A stretch of 7,280 nt of DNA, from the NCBI GenBank assembly GCA_041619555.1, contig JBFKDQ010000091.1, forward strand, positions 1 to 7,280, in the 5' to 3' direction. Shown here in pieces: positions 1-6,425 of the stretch (position 1 is the first letter of the stretch; each line of letters starts with the position of its first letter). The position numbers were made by a program, and so were the translations under genes. The notes beneath the pieces are model-generated. The model ran no database searches, was not told the DNA's origin, and saw only the letters and a list, made by a program, of their open reading frames with translations. The stretch comes from Oceanococcus sp041619555. Lineage in GTDB: Bacteria > Pseudomonadota > Gammaproteobacteria > Nevskiales > Oceanococcaceae.

Positions 1-129
1 GGCGTCCACCTGGTCCGCCTTTGTAATATCCAGTGTATCCGAGCCGAAGGCGCACGCTTCTTCCTTGTTCGCTCGTTCCTGCAGGGCCTGGCCGAGCTGG
101 CCGTTTGCGCCGGTGATGAGGATCTTCAT
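1..129 (-). CDS. rfbD: dTDP-4-dehydrorhamnose reductase, N-terminal 43 residues (cut by window edge)
   Basis: Last enzyme of dTDP-L-rhamnose synthesis: reduces dTDP-4-dehydro-L-rhamnose to dTDP-L-rhamnose with NAD(P)H in the cytoplasm. Only the first 43 codons are present. They start MKILITGANGQLGQAL, a beta strand followed by the GxxGxxG dinucleotide-binding loop (residues 7-13) in the form usual for RmlD/RfbD, and they include LDIT at residues 34-37, where this family has a conserved L-D-I/L-T. The ATG at 129-127 overlaps the rfbC stop as ATGA. I see no good Shine-Dalgarno before it, so translation is probably coupled to rfbC. The pathway partners immediately upstream make the assignment firm although most of the protein lies outside the window. 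An intact reading frame beyond position 1 cannot be verified here. Confidence 0.9.
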   Translation of the reverse strand, partial: MKILITGANGQLGQALQERANKEEACAFGSDTLDITKADQVDA

Positions 130-674
130 GCGAAAACTTCGGCGGAATCCAGCAAGGGGGCTGCCGCATCCTTTTCCGCGAGAATGGGTTCGCCCTCACA
201 GGGCCAGTCGATCTTCAGCTCAGGATCATTCCAGCGAATGGCGCGTTCCCCGGCTGCATCCCAGCGGTCGGTGACCTTGTAAAACACCACGGCGCTGGGC
301 GAGGTGACGATGAATCCGTGGGCAAAGCCCTCGGGCACCCAGAGCTGGTGATGATTCTCTGCGGAAAGATATGCGCCAACCCATTGTCCGAAGGTGGGCG
401 ATGAGCGCCGGATGTCGACCGCGACATCAAAAATTTCGCCTTCCAGTACCCGGACTAGCTTGTCTTGCGGATGATCACCGATCTGATAGTGCAGGCCCCG
501 CAGCACCCCCTGGCTGGAACTGGACTGATTGTCCTGCACGAAGTTCTTGCTGCAGCCGGTCGCTTGTTTGAATTTGTCCTGGTTGTAGGCTTCGAAGAAG
601 TAACCACGGTGATCTGCAAAGACTCGGGGTTCCAGCAAGACGACTTCAGGCAGGGCTAAGGGCGTGGCTTTCAT
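126..674 (-). CDS. rfbC: dTDP-4-dehydrorhamnose 3,5-epimerase
   Basis: Third step of the pathway: epimerises C3 and C5 of dTDP-4-dehydro-6-deoxy-D-glucose, giving dTDP-4-dehydro-L-rhamnose. It is a cofactor-free cupin, usually dimeric. The 182-residue length is normal for the family. Visible signatures are DHRGYFFEAY (residues 21-30), the family hallmark GVLRGLHYQ (56-64), the cupin segment WVPEGFAHGF (112-121), FYKVTD (131-136), and a late EKDAAAPLL (167-175). His62, Tyr132 and Asp169 fall where the RmlC catalytic His, Tyr and Asp are expected. The ATG at 674-672 overlaps the rfbA stop as ATGA. An AAGGA lies 11 nt upstream, a little far for a strong ribosome site, so coupling to rfbA is likely. 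It sits third in the rfbBACD operon. Confidence 0.96.
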   Translation of the reverse strand: MKATPLALPEVVLLEPRVFADHRGYFFEAYNQDKFKQATGCSKNFVQDNQSSSSQGVLRGLHYQIGDHPQDKLVRVLEGEIFDVAVDIRRSSPTFGQWVGAYLSAENHHQLWVPEGFAHGFIVTSPSAVVFYKVTDRWDAAGERAIRWNDPELKIDWPCEGEPILAEKDAAAPLLDSAEVFA

Positions 675-1552
675 GCGTAATTTTTTCCTTCGTCTGCCAG
701 TTTCTCAAGGTACAATCCATAGCCGCTTTTGTTCAGTGGTTGGGCCAGTGCTCTTAGTTGTGCCGCATTTATCAGGCCCCGACGAAAGGCGACCTCTTCC
801 GGGCTGGCGATCTTCAGGCCCTGGCGTTTTTCCAGGGTCTGGATGAACAGGCCGGCTTCCATCAGGGAATCGTGGGTGCCGGTATCCAGCCAGGCCGTGC
901 CACGGCCCATGAGTTCAACATTGAGGGCGCGTCGCTCGAGATACAGCTGGTTCAGATCGGTGATTTCCAGTTCGCCCCGCTTTGAGGGTTTCACCTGTTT
1001 CGCCAGTTCGACCACCTGCTGATCGTAGAAATACAGCCCGGTCAAAGCGTACTGTGACTTCGGCTTTGCCGGCTTTTCCTCGATCGAGATCGCGCGCCGG
1101 TCGCGATCGAATTCCACCACGCCATAACGCTCCGGGTCACTCACCTGGTACGCAAAAACCGTGGCGCCGCTTTCTCTGGCCGCCACTTTCTGCAGGGACT
1201 CCGCCAGTTCATGGCCGAAAAAAATGTTGTCGCCGAGGACCAGAGCACAGCGATCCCCTGCGATGAATTCCTCGCCGAGCAGGAAGGCCTGGGCCAGGCC
1301 GTCGGGGCTGGGCTGGACCTTGTACTGGATCTTGATTCCCCATTGCTGCCCGTCACCCAGGATCTGCTCGAAGCGCGGGGTGTCCTGCGGGGTGGAGATG
1401 AGCAGGAAATCCTTGATGCCGGCGAGCATCAGGGTGGTGAGGGGGTAGTAGATCATCGGCTTGTCATACACCGGGATCAGCTGCTTGGAGACCGCCATGG
1501 TGGAGGGGTACAGGCGGCTGCCGGTGCCGCCGGCCAGGATGATGCCTTTCAT
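671..1552 (-). CDS. rfbA: glucose-1-phosphate thymidylyltransferase
   Basis: First committed step of the pathway: dTTP plus glucose-1-phosphate gives dTDP-glucose plus pyrophosphate. It is the allosteric control point in this family, inhibited by dTDP-L-rhamnose. The 293-residue product matches the usual RmlA length. It begins MKGIILAGGTGSRLYP, the nucleotidyltransferase G-rich loop (residues 8-14), with Lys23 in SKQLIPVYDKPMIYYPL. LGDNIFFG (106-113) carries the metal-binding Asp108. SIEEKP (156-161) and WLDTGTH (221-227, second metal Asp223) complete the active site. The open frame runs 23 codons further upstream to 1621, but that part lies inside rfbB and resembles nothing in RmlA. The chosen ATG at 1552-1550 has GGGGAG 7 nt upstream and forms an ATGA overlap with the rfbB stop. 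Confidence 0.97.
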   Translation of the reverse strand: MKGIILAGGTGSRLYPSTMAVSKQLIPVYDKPMIYYPLTTLMLAGIKDFLLISTPQDTPRFEQILGDGQQWGIKIQYKVQPSPDGLAQAFLLGEEFIAGDRCALVLGDNIFFGHELAESLQKVAARESGATVFAYQVSDPERYGVVEFDRDRRAISIEEKPAKPKSQYALTGLYFYDQQVVELAKQVKPSKRGELEITDLNQLYLERRALNVELMGRGTAWLDTGTHDSLMEAGLFIQTLEKRQGLKIASPEEVAFRRGLINAAQLRALAQPLNKSGYGLYLEKLADEGKNYA

Positions 1553-2610
1553 GCCGGAGCTCCCCGCAGCCCGAGTCGCTGTTGTGCATGCCCGGTACGC
1601 TCGCGGATCACCTCGACCCACGGCGTATTGTCCAGATACCAGCGCACCGTCTTGGCCAGACCGGAGGCAAAGTCTTCTTTCGGCTTCCAGCCGAGTTCGC
1701 GCTGGATCTTGCTGGCGTCGATGGCATAGCGGTGATCGTGGCCGGGACGGTCTTGCACGTGCTCGATCAGGCCGCGGCGGGCGCTGTTCGCAGGCAGCAT
1801 CTCATCCAGCAGGTCACAGATGGCATGCACCACGTCGATGTTCTTCTTCTCGTTGTGGCCGCCGATGTTGTATTCCTGTCCGATCTCCCCGCGCTCCAGC
1901 ACGGTCATCAGGGCATCGGCATGATCTTCCACATACAGCCAGTCGCGGATGTTTTCGCCGCCGCCATACACCGGCAGGGCTTTGCCCGCCAGGCCGTTGA
2001 GAATCATCAGCGGAATCAGTTTTTCCGGGAATTGATAAGGCCCGTAATTATTGGAGCAGTTGGTGGTGACGGACGGCAGCCCGTAGGTGTGCAGCCAGGC
2101 CCGCACCAGATGATCCGAGGCCGCCTTGCTGGCGGAGTAGGGGGAGTTGGGGGCGTAGGGCGTGGTTTCGGTGAACAGGCCCTGCTCGCCCAGCGAGCCG
2201 TAAACCTCATCGGTGGAGATGTGGTGGAAGCGAAATCCGTCCTGGCGTTCTTGCGGCAGGTTTTCAAAATAGCCGAGCGCCGCTTGCAGGAGTTCGAACG
2301 TGCCCAGGATATTGGTCTTGACGAACTCGGCCGGGCCATCGATGGAGCGGTCGACATGTGATTCGGCCGCCAGGTGCATGATCGCATCGGGCTCGTGCCG
2401 GGCCAGAATGTCTTCCACTGCAGGCCGATTGCAGATGTCCTGATGCTCCAGCACGTAGCGGCCGGATTCCTCCGCGCCGGGCAGGGCTTCCAGGCTGGCT
2501 GCGTAGGTCAGCTTGTCCAGGTTGACGACCTGATGCGCTGTGCGGTTGAGAATATGTCGGATGACGGCTGAGCCGATGAATCCGGCGCCACCTGTGACCA
2601 AGATTTTCAT
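1549..2610 (-). CDS. rfbB: dTDP-glucose 4,6-dehydratase
   Basis: Second step of the pathway: NAD-dependent conversion of dTDP-glucose to dTDP-4-dehydro-6-deoxy-glucose. It is an extended short-chain dehydrogenase. The 353-residue product has the N-terminal TGGAGFIGS NAD loop (residues 6-14), HLAAESHVDRS (79-89), the catalytic triad region ISTDEVYG (131-138, with Thr133, Asp134 and Glu135), and YSASKAASDH (158-167, active-site Tyr158 and Lys162). NNYGPYQFPEKLIP (187-200) and DRPGHDHRYAID (287-298) are also strongly conserved in RmlB. It is the first gene of the operon. An in-frame TAG three codons upstream fixes the ATG at 2610. No purine-rich Shine-Dalgarno precedes it: the leader ends in pyrimidine-rich, AT-rich sequence. 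This is odd for the first gene of an operon. Confidence 0.97.
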   Translation of the reverse strand: MKILVTGGAGFIGSAVIRHILNRTAHQVVNLDKLTYAASLEALPGAEESGRYVLEHQDICNRPAVEDILARHEPDAIMHLAAESHVDRSIDGPAEFVKTNILGTFELLQAALGYFENLPQERQDGFRFHHISTDEVYGSLGEQGLFTETTPYAPNSPYSASKAASDHLVRAWLHTYGLPSVTTNCSNNYGPYQFPEKLIPLMILNGLAGKALPVYGGGENIRDWLYVEDHADALMTVLERGEIGQEYNIGGHNEKKNIDVVHAICDLLDEMLPANSARRGLIEHVQDRPGHDHRYAIDASKIQRELGWKPKEDFASGLAKTVRWYLDNTPWVEVIRERTGHAQQRLGLRGAPA

Positions 2611-2624
2611 ATAAGACTAAAGGG

Positions 2625-2659
2625 CTTAAGTATTAAGAGATCATCAGGAGCGATGATCT
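2625..2659 (-). promoter_or_regulatory. two adjacent inverted repeats in the rfbB leader
   Basis: Positions 2638-2645 (agatcatc) and 2652-2659 (gatgatct) form a perfect 8-bp inverted repeat around a 6-nt centre. Directly abutting it, 2625-2637 reads cttaa-gta-ttaag, a second perfect inverted repeat with 5-bp arms and a 3-nt centre. The pair lies 15-49 nt upstream of the rfbB ATG, in AT-rich sequence unlike the coding flanks. Each could be an operator for a dimeric repressor or a leader hairpin. There is no U-run directly after the 8-bp stem, so it is not a standard intrinsic terminator. The geometry is seen directly; the function is inference. Confidence 0.5.
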
Positions 2660-2680
2660 GTTCTAAGTTCCATCTGCAAG

Positions 2681-2689
2681 ATGATACCA
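2681..2689 (-). promoter_or_regulatory. candidate extended -10 promoter for rfbBACD
   Basis: Read on the minus strand, 2689-2681 is TGGTATCAT: a TGn extension followed by TATCAT, five of six matches to TATAAT. No good -35 hexamer sits 16-19 nt upstream, which is tolerated by extended -10 promoters. Transcription would begin near 2673-2675, leaving a leader of about 63 nt that contains both inverted repeats before the rfbB ATG. No terminator is visible between tatD and rfbB, so read-through from tatD could also contribute. The motif match is seen; promoter activity is inferred. Confidence 0.35.
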
Positions 2690-2892
2690 ACCACTCAATG
2701 GGCAGAACTCTTCAGTGTATGTCTGCAATCCCCCATCCAGGGAGGCTCAGCGGATGCAGAATACAAGTTGCCTATTCCATAGGTGCGGCCTGAGCTTGCC
2801 AAACGGGCATTCGGCTTCAAGAGAATGGCCTTCATTGTCGGTCATTTTCCCAAGTTCTGCCAGCCAGAGCCGTGGGTTCGCCTGCGCATGGA

Positions 2893-3699
2893 TCACCCTT
2901 GTGGCTTTGGCAATCGAAATAACCGCGCGGCATTCGCGCTGGTCAGGTGGGCAATCTGCGTTTCGGATTGCCCCCGCACCTCGGCGATCATCCGCGCCAC
3001 TTCCGGCAGATGCATGGGCTCATTGCGACGGGTCTTGGGGCGTGGCTTCAGGCTGCGGGGCAGCAGGTAGGGCGCATCGGTTTCGATCAGCAGGCGCTCA
3101 TCCGGAATCTCGTGCACGCAGTCCAGCAGGTGGGCGCCGCGGCGCTCATCGCAGATCCAGCCGGTGATGCCCACATACAGATCCAGCGCGATGTAGTCGT
3201 CCAGTTCGGCTGCCGTGCCGGTGAAGCAGTGCACCACCACGCCGCAAAGCTCCGCCAGTCGCGGCTTCAGCAGTGTGAGGAAATCCTCATGCGCATCGCG
3301 CTGGTGCAGGAACAGGGGCTTCTCACATTTGATCGCCAGGTCCAGCTGCGCTTCGAAAGCCTGCAACTGCGCCTCGCGCGGCGAGAAATTACGGTGGTAA
3401 TCCAGGCCGCACTCCCCTAGCGACACCACCCGCGGCTGCCGGCTGAGCTCGGCAAAGGCGGTGGCCATCTGCGGGTTCCAGTCGCTGGCGTGGTGGGGGT
3501 GCAGGCCGGCGGTGGCATAGAGTTCCACGCCTTCGTGTTGGCCGGCCATCTGCGCGGCCTGTCGGGCGCTGGCCAGACAACTGCCGGTGACGACGATGGT
3601 GGCGACGCCCGCCTCACGGGCACGGGCCAGGGTGGCGGGGCGGTCATGATCGAAGCTGTCGTGGCAGAGATTGGCCCCGATGTCGGTCAGTGCGGGCAT
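2893..3699 (-). CDS. tatD: TatD-type metal-dependent DNase/hydrolase
   Basis: TatD-family amidohydrolase-fold (TIM-barrel) protein. Family members are cytoplasmic, metal-dependent 3'-5' exonucleases linked to DNA repair. The 268-residue product follows E. coli TatD closely rather than YcfH or YjjV: it opens with TDIGANL (residues 5-11) in place of the D-x-H-x-H seen in other relatives. It then has TAGLHPHHASDW (63-74), SLGECGLDYHRNFS (93-106, metal Glu97), LFLHQRDAH (129-137, His132), VVHCFTG (155-161, His157), ITGWICDERRG (178-188) and LLIETDAPYLLPR (203-215, Asp208). The open frame continues 119 codons upstream to 4056, but that part is low-complexity, antisense to the neighbouring SH3 gene and unlike TatD, so the ATG at 3699 is preferred. 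A weak AAAGG lies 12 nt before it. No tatABC genes are in the window. The gene is divergent from the SH3-domain gene and lies 282 nt upstream of rfbB on the same strand. Confidence 0.93.
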   Translation of the reverse strand: MPALTDIGANLCHDSFDHDRPATLARAREAGVATIVVTGSCLASARQAAQMAGQHEGVELYATAGLHPHHASDWNPQMATAFAELSRQPRVVSLGECGLDYHRNFSPREAQLQAFEAQLDLAIKCEKPLFLHQRDAHEDFLTLLKPRLAELCGVVVHCFTGTAAELDDYIALDLYVGITGWICDERRGAHLLDCVHEIPDERLLIETDAPYLLPRSLKPRPKTRRNEPMHLPEVARMIAEVRGQSETQIAHLTSANAARLFRLPKPQG

Positions 3700-3765
3700 G
3701 CGTGGGTGAAACCTTTGAAGTGGCGAGGTGGGCTTATGCAGCCGCCCTGTGGCGCTGCGGCACGC

Positions 3766-3771
3766 AGTATA
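3766..3771 (-). promoter_or_regulatory. possible -10 hexamer for tatD
   Basis: On the minus strand 3771-3766 reads TATACT, a five-of-six match to the sigma-70 -10 box, within a GC-rich divergent gap. No convincing -35 sits 16-18 nt upstream. A start near 3759 would give tatD a leader of about 60 nt, beginning with the GC-rich hairpin at 3738-3758 (5-bp and 3-bp stem segments around one bulged base, with a 4-nt loop). The evidence is the hexamer and its location only. Confidence 0.25.
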
Positions 3772-3874
3772 ACGAGGGCTGCTGTAGCGCTGGTGCTGGC
3801 GAGCCGGGGCCGGCGACGGTAAGCTGCCGCGGTGCGCTGGGGGTCTTGGGGGAGGTGTCCGCGAGCGGTATTTC

Positions 3875-3880
3875 TTTAAT
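3875..3880 (+). promoter_or_regulatory. possible -10 hexamer for the SH3-domain gene
   Basis: TTTAAT matches five of six positions of TATAAT and sits in the only AT-rich patch of the divergent gap, 36 nt before the start codon. The nearest -35-like string, TTGGGG at 3846-3851, is 23 nt away, too far for a normal spacer. If real, the short leader would carry the hairpin at 3882-3898. Confidence 0.2.
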
Positions 3881-3881
3881 T

Positions 3882-3898
3882 TCCGGCCTGGTGCCGGA
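3882..3898 (+). promoter_or_regulatory. hairpin in the leader of the SH3-domain gene
   Basis: TCCGGC (3882-3887) and GCCGGA (3893-3898) form a perfect 6-bp GC-rich stem with a 5-nt loop, ending 18 nt before the ATG at 3917. The only Shine-Dalgarno-like string nearby, GGAG at 3896-3899, lies partly in the 3' arm of the stem and is about 17 nt from the ATG, too far for normal use. The bases just before the ATG read tctcca, so the gene has no ordinary ribosome binding site. Confidence 0.4.
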
Positions 3899-3916
3899 GC
3901 CATGACATGATCTCCA

Positions 3917-4546
3917 ATGAATTCCAAGCTTCCTCGAATCTGTTTTGTGGTGATGGCGATGCTGTTGACGAATGCGGCGCTGGCCGAAACCGTCGTGGTT
4001 TCGGATCTGCTGCCCATCAATGTGCGCGATGGCGCCGGCCCGCGTGACAGGATCATTGCCGCGGTGAAAAGTGGTGATCGCCTGGAAGTGCTGGAGCGGG
4101 TGCCGGGCTATGTGAAAATCCTCACGCCCAAGGGCAACGAAGGCTGGGTGTTGGCGCGTTTCGTGCAGGATGAGCCGGTGGCGCGGGATCTGCTGGCCCA
4201 GGCGCAGCAGGAGATCGAGGATCTGCGCCTGCAGGCGCAGGAGCTGACGGCGCTGCGCGCGGAGAACCAGCGTTTGCAGACGCTGGCCGACGAGTTGCAG
4301 GTGCAGTTGGCCACGGATGTTCCGCCAGTGCAGGATGCGCCTCCGGCGGCGGCGGAAACCGCCGCCCTGAACGCGCAGCTCGCCGAACTGCGGGAAAAAA
4401 ATCTGCGCATGGGCGAGGAGCTGGACATGCTGCGCAATCGTCGCAATCAATTGATGCTGGGCGCGGGCCTGCTGTTCTGCGGCCTGCTGCTGGGGCTGAT
4501 CCTGCCGTACTTGCGGCCGCGGCCGCGCAACTGGTCGAACTACTGA
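3917..4546 (+). CDS. YgiM-like SH3-domain, coiled-coil, single-pass membrane protein
   Basis: Envelope protein of 209 residues with the architecture of E. coli YgiM and the TIGR04211 SH3-domain family, whose biochemical role is not established. A signal peptide (about residues 1-23, cleavage after ALA) is followed by a bacterial SH3 domain (about 24-85) with the typical INVRDGAG (34-41) and GWV (76-78). Next come a heptad-like coiled coil (about 88-131), an Ala/Pro linker (132-146), a second coil (148-178), one transmembrane helix (about 179-198) and a basic tail ending RPRPRNWSNY. This predicts a periplasmic SH3b domain held on a stalk, with the tail in the cytoplasm. An in-frame TGA at 3908-3910 makes ATG 3917 the first possible ATG. 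The antiporter gene follows 31 nt after the stop, so co-transcription is likely. SH3b domains often bind peptidoglycan or proteins; no ligand can be read from the sequence. Confidence 0.87.
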   Translation: MNSKLPRICFVVMAMLLTNAALAETVVVSDLLPINVRDGAGPRDRIIAAVKSGDRLEVLERVPGYVKILTPKGNEGWVLARFVQDEPVARDLLAQAQQEIEDLRLQAQELTALRAENQRLQTLADELQVQLATDVPPVQDAPPAAAETAALNAQLAELREKNLRMGEELDMLRNRRNQLMLGAGLLFCGLLLGLILPYLRPRPRNWSNY

Positions 4547-4577
4547 GTCTGCCGAATCCACCTGATGAGAATCCGCC

Positions 4578-6425
4578 ATGCCCGTTGCTGATCTAGTTGT
4601 CCTCACCGTTGGCCTGGGCGTGATGGCCCAGTGGCTGGCCTGGCGCCTGCGTCTGCCCGCGATCGTGCTGTTTGCCGCCGCCGGGCTGCTGGTCGGGCCG
4701 ATCATGCAGTGGGTGAATCCCTCGATGGTGCTGGGAGACACCTTCCGCCCGGTGGTGTCCCTGTGCGTTGCGATCATCCTGTTCGAGGGCGGGCTGAATC
4801 TGCACTGGCATGAGCTGTCATCGGCGGCCTCCGGGGTCAAGCGCCTCATCACGGTGGCGGCGGTGCTGAGTTTTGGCCTTGGCTCGCTGGCGGCCTACTG
4901 GGTGGGCGGCCTGTCCCTGCCAGTGGCGATGGTCTTCGGCGCGATTATCGTCGTGACCGGCCCCACGGTGATCATGCCGCTGTTGCGCCAGGCGCGCCTG
5001 AACCGGCGCACGGCCTCCTATCTGAAATGGGAAGGGATCATCAATGACCCGATCGGTGCGCTGGCCGCGGTGCTGATCTTCCAGGTTTTCGTGCTCAGCG
5101 ATCAGGGCGGCCTGGGCTGGATCCTGGGTGGTCTGTGGCGCGCGCTGTTTGCCGGCATCGGGCTGGGCGGTGCGGCGGCCTGGCTGCTGGGGCGCGGCTT
5201 TCAGAACGGCATGATTCCGGAATATCTCAAGGCGCCGATGACCCTGGCCACGGTGCTGGTGGTGTATGTGCTGGCCAATCACATGCAGCATGAGGCGGGC
5301 CTGCTGGCGGTCACGATCATGGGCCTGGCGATGGGCAACATGGATCTGCCGAGCATGGAGGAGATGCGTCGTTTCAAGGAGTACATCACCTTGATGCTGG
5401 TGTCCGCCGTTTTCGTTCTGCTGACCGCCGACATCGACCCGGCCATCATCAATGATCTGGACTGGCATGCGGTGGCCCTGATCCTTGCGCTGATGTTCGT
5501 GGTGCGGCCGGCCGCGGTGCTGATCGCCACCTTCTGGACCGACATGCGCTGGTCCGAGAGGCTCCTGGTCGCCTGGATCGCCCCGCGCGGGATCGTCGCG
5601 GCAGCGGTGGCCGGCGTGTTTGGCCCCGATCTGGTGGCGGCGGGATTCGAAGATGGCGCCCTGCTGTCGCCGCTGGTGTTCGCGCTGGTGTTCGCCACCG
5701 TGCTGGGGCATGGCTTCACCATTTCCTGGCTGGCGCGTCGCCTCGGGCTCACGGTGTCGGCCAATACCGTACTGATCGTGGGCGGCTCGCCCTGGACCAC
5801 CGCGCTGGCGCAGGCGATCAAGCAGGAGGTCGGCGGCAATATCCTGCTGGTCGATAAATCCTGGCACCGGTTGCGGGAAGCCCGTCTGGCCGGCATTCCG
5901 GTGCAGTACGGCGAGATCCTGTCGGAAGAAATGCAGCAGGGCATGGAGCTGGCCAGCGTCAACTGCCTGCTCGCCGCGACCAGCAATGATGCCTACAACG
6001 CCCTGGTCTGCCGTCACTATGCGAGCGAGCTGAGTCGCGAAAAGGTGTTCCAGCTGCCGATGTATGCGGCCGAGGAATCGCACAAGCGGCGCACCGTGGC
6101 CAAGCCGCTGACCGGCATCATGGCGTTTTCCACCAATTCCCAGTACGAGGAACTCTGGCGAAGGCATTTTCAGGGCTGGAGTTTCAGCAAGACGCGCATC
6201 ACCGAAAATTATTCCTGGGAAACCTTTCTTGCCGATATTTCCGGCGATGCGATTCCGATCGGCATGATCCGTGGCGGCGGCATGACCTTCCACGCGCCGC
6301 TCAGTCCGATCCGGCCGCAGCCCGGAGACATCGTCATCTACTACGCGCCGCCGAGCAACAAGGCGGCCAAAGCCAAGTCCGCCAAGGAGGACAAGCGTGA
6401 ACCACAGCCCGCTGCTGCCAGCTGA
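4578..6425 (+). CDS. CPA1-type cation:proton antiporter with C-terminal TrkA/RCK-like domain
   Basis: Inner-membrane antiporter, predicted to exchange Na+ or K+ for protons for pH and salt homeostasis. The 615-residue protein has about 12-13 hydrophobic segments over residues 5-385. CPA1 signatures are VVTGPTVIMPLLRQ (125-138), EGIINDPIGA (152-161, with the Asn156-Asp157 ion-binding pair) and WIAPRGIVAAAVAG (333-346). Residues 396-500 form a Rossmann-like TrkA-N domain: VLIVGGSPWTTALAQAI, then LLVDKS, with Asp426 or thereabouts where NAD-type domains carry an acidic residue. Residues 555-590 (AIPIGMIR to PGDIVIYY) resemble an RCK-C module. The tail (592-615) is rich in Lys and Ala. The glycine loop is atypical, so nucleotide binding is uncertain. 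A weak TGAGA lies about 7 nt before the ATG. The 3' end overlaps the next gene by 29 nt. The exact cation cannot be decided from sequence. Confidence 0.93.
   Translation: MPVADLVVLTVGLGVMAQWLAWRLRLPAIVLFAAAGLLVGPIMQWVNPSMVLGDTFRPVVSLCVAIILFEGGLNLHWHELSSAASGVKRLITVAAVLSFGLGSLAAYWVGGLSLPVAMVFGAIIVVTGPTVIMPLLRQARLNRRTASYLKWEGIINDPIGALAAVLIFQVFVLSDQGGLGWILGGLWRALFAGIGLGGAAAWLLGRGFQNGMIPEYLKAPMTLATVLVVYVLANHMQHEAGLLAVTIMGLAMGNMDLPSMEEMRRFKEYITLMLVSAVFVLLTADIDPAIINDLDWHAVALILALMFVVRPAAVLIATFWTDMRWSERLLVAWIAPRGIVAAAVAGVFGPDLVAAGFEDGALLSPLVFALVFATVLGHGFTISWLARRLGLTVSANTVLIVGGSPWTTALAQAIKQEVGGNILLVDKSWHRLREARLAGIPVQYGEILSEEMQQGMELASVNCLLAATSNDAYNALVCRHYASELSREKVFQLPMYAAEESHKRRTVAKPLTGIMAFSTNSQYEELWRRHFQGWSFSKTRITENYSWETFLADISGDAIPIGMIRGGGMTFHAPLSPIRPQPGDIVIYYAPPSNKAAKAKSAKEDKREPQPAAAS
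6384..6399 (+). promoter_or_regulatory. strong Shine-Dalgarno and GTG start of the hydrolase gene
   Basis: AAGGAGG at 6384-6390, full complementarity to the 16S rRNA anti-Shine-Dalgarno core, is followed after 6 nt by GTG at 6397. The site lies within the antiporter coding sequence, where AAG GAG reads as Lys-Glu of its charged tail. It decides the start of the hydrolase despite the non-ATG codon, and it shows independent ribosome entry in addition to any translational coupling. Confidence 0.85.

Noticed and set aside
1582..2361. 259-codon plus-strand frame antisense to rfbB
   Set aside because: Composition is repetitive (Val, Gly, Gln) and there are no family motifs. rfbB is unambiguous on the other strand.
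2611..2680. RfaH/ops (JUMPstart) element before the rhamnose operon
   Set aside because: I searched the leader on the minus strand for GGCGGTAG and found no match.
2675..2689. Sigma-54-like promoter (TGGTAT-CATC-TTGCA on the minus strand)
   Set aside because: The GG to GC spacing is one base shorter than sigma-54 requires, and the -24 element is a partial match.
2798..2815. Hairpin GCCAAA...TTCGGC as terminator of tatD
   Set aside because: The stem includes a G-T wobble, it is not followed by a T-run on the minus strand, and it lies almost 80 nt past the stop. It is not convincing.
2715..3167. Plus-strand frame of 150 codons starting in the rfbB-tatD gap
   Set aside because: Most of it is antisense to tatD, there is no recognisable domain, and no ribosome site is evident.
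3700..4056. 119-codon N-terminal extension of TatD
   Set aside because: It overlaps the SH3-domain gene antisense, is Pro/Arg-rich and has no counterpart in TatD, which starts at the DIGANL region.
3734..4852. 372-codon minus-strand frame across the SH3-domain gene and the antiporter start
   Set aside because: Gln/Arg/His-rich shadow with no domain, antisense to two supported genes.
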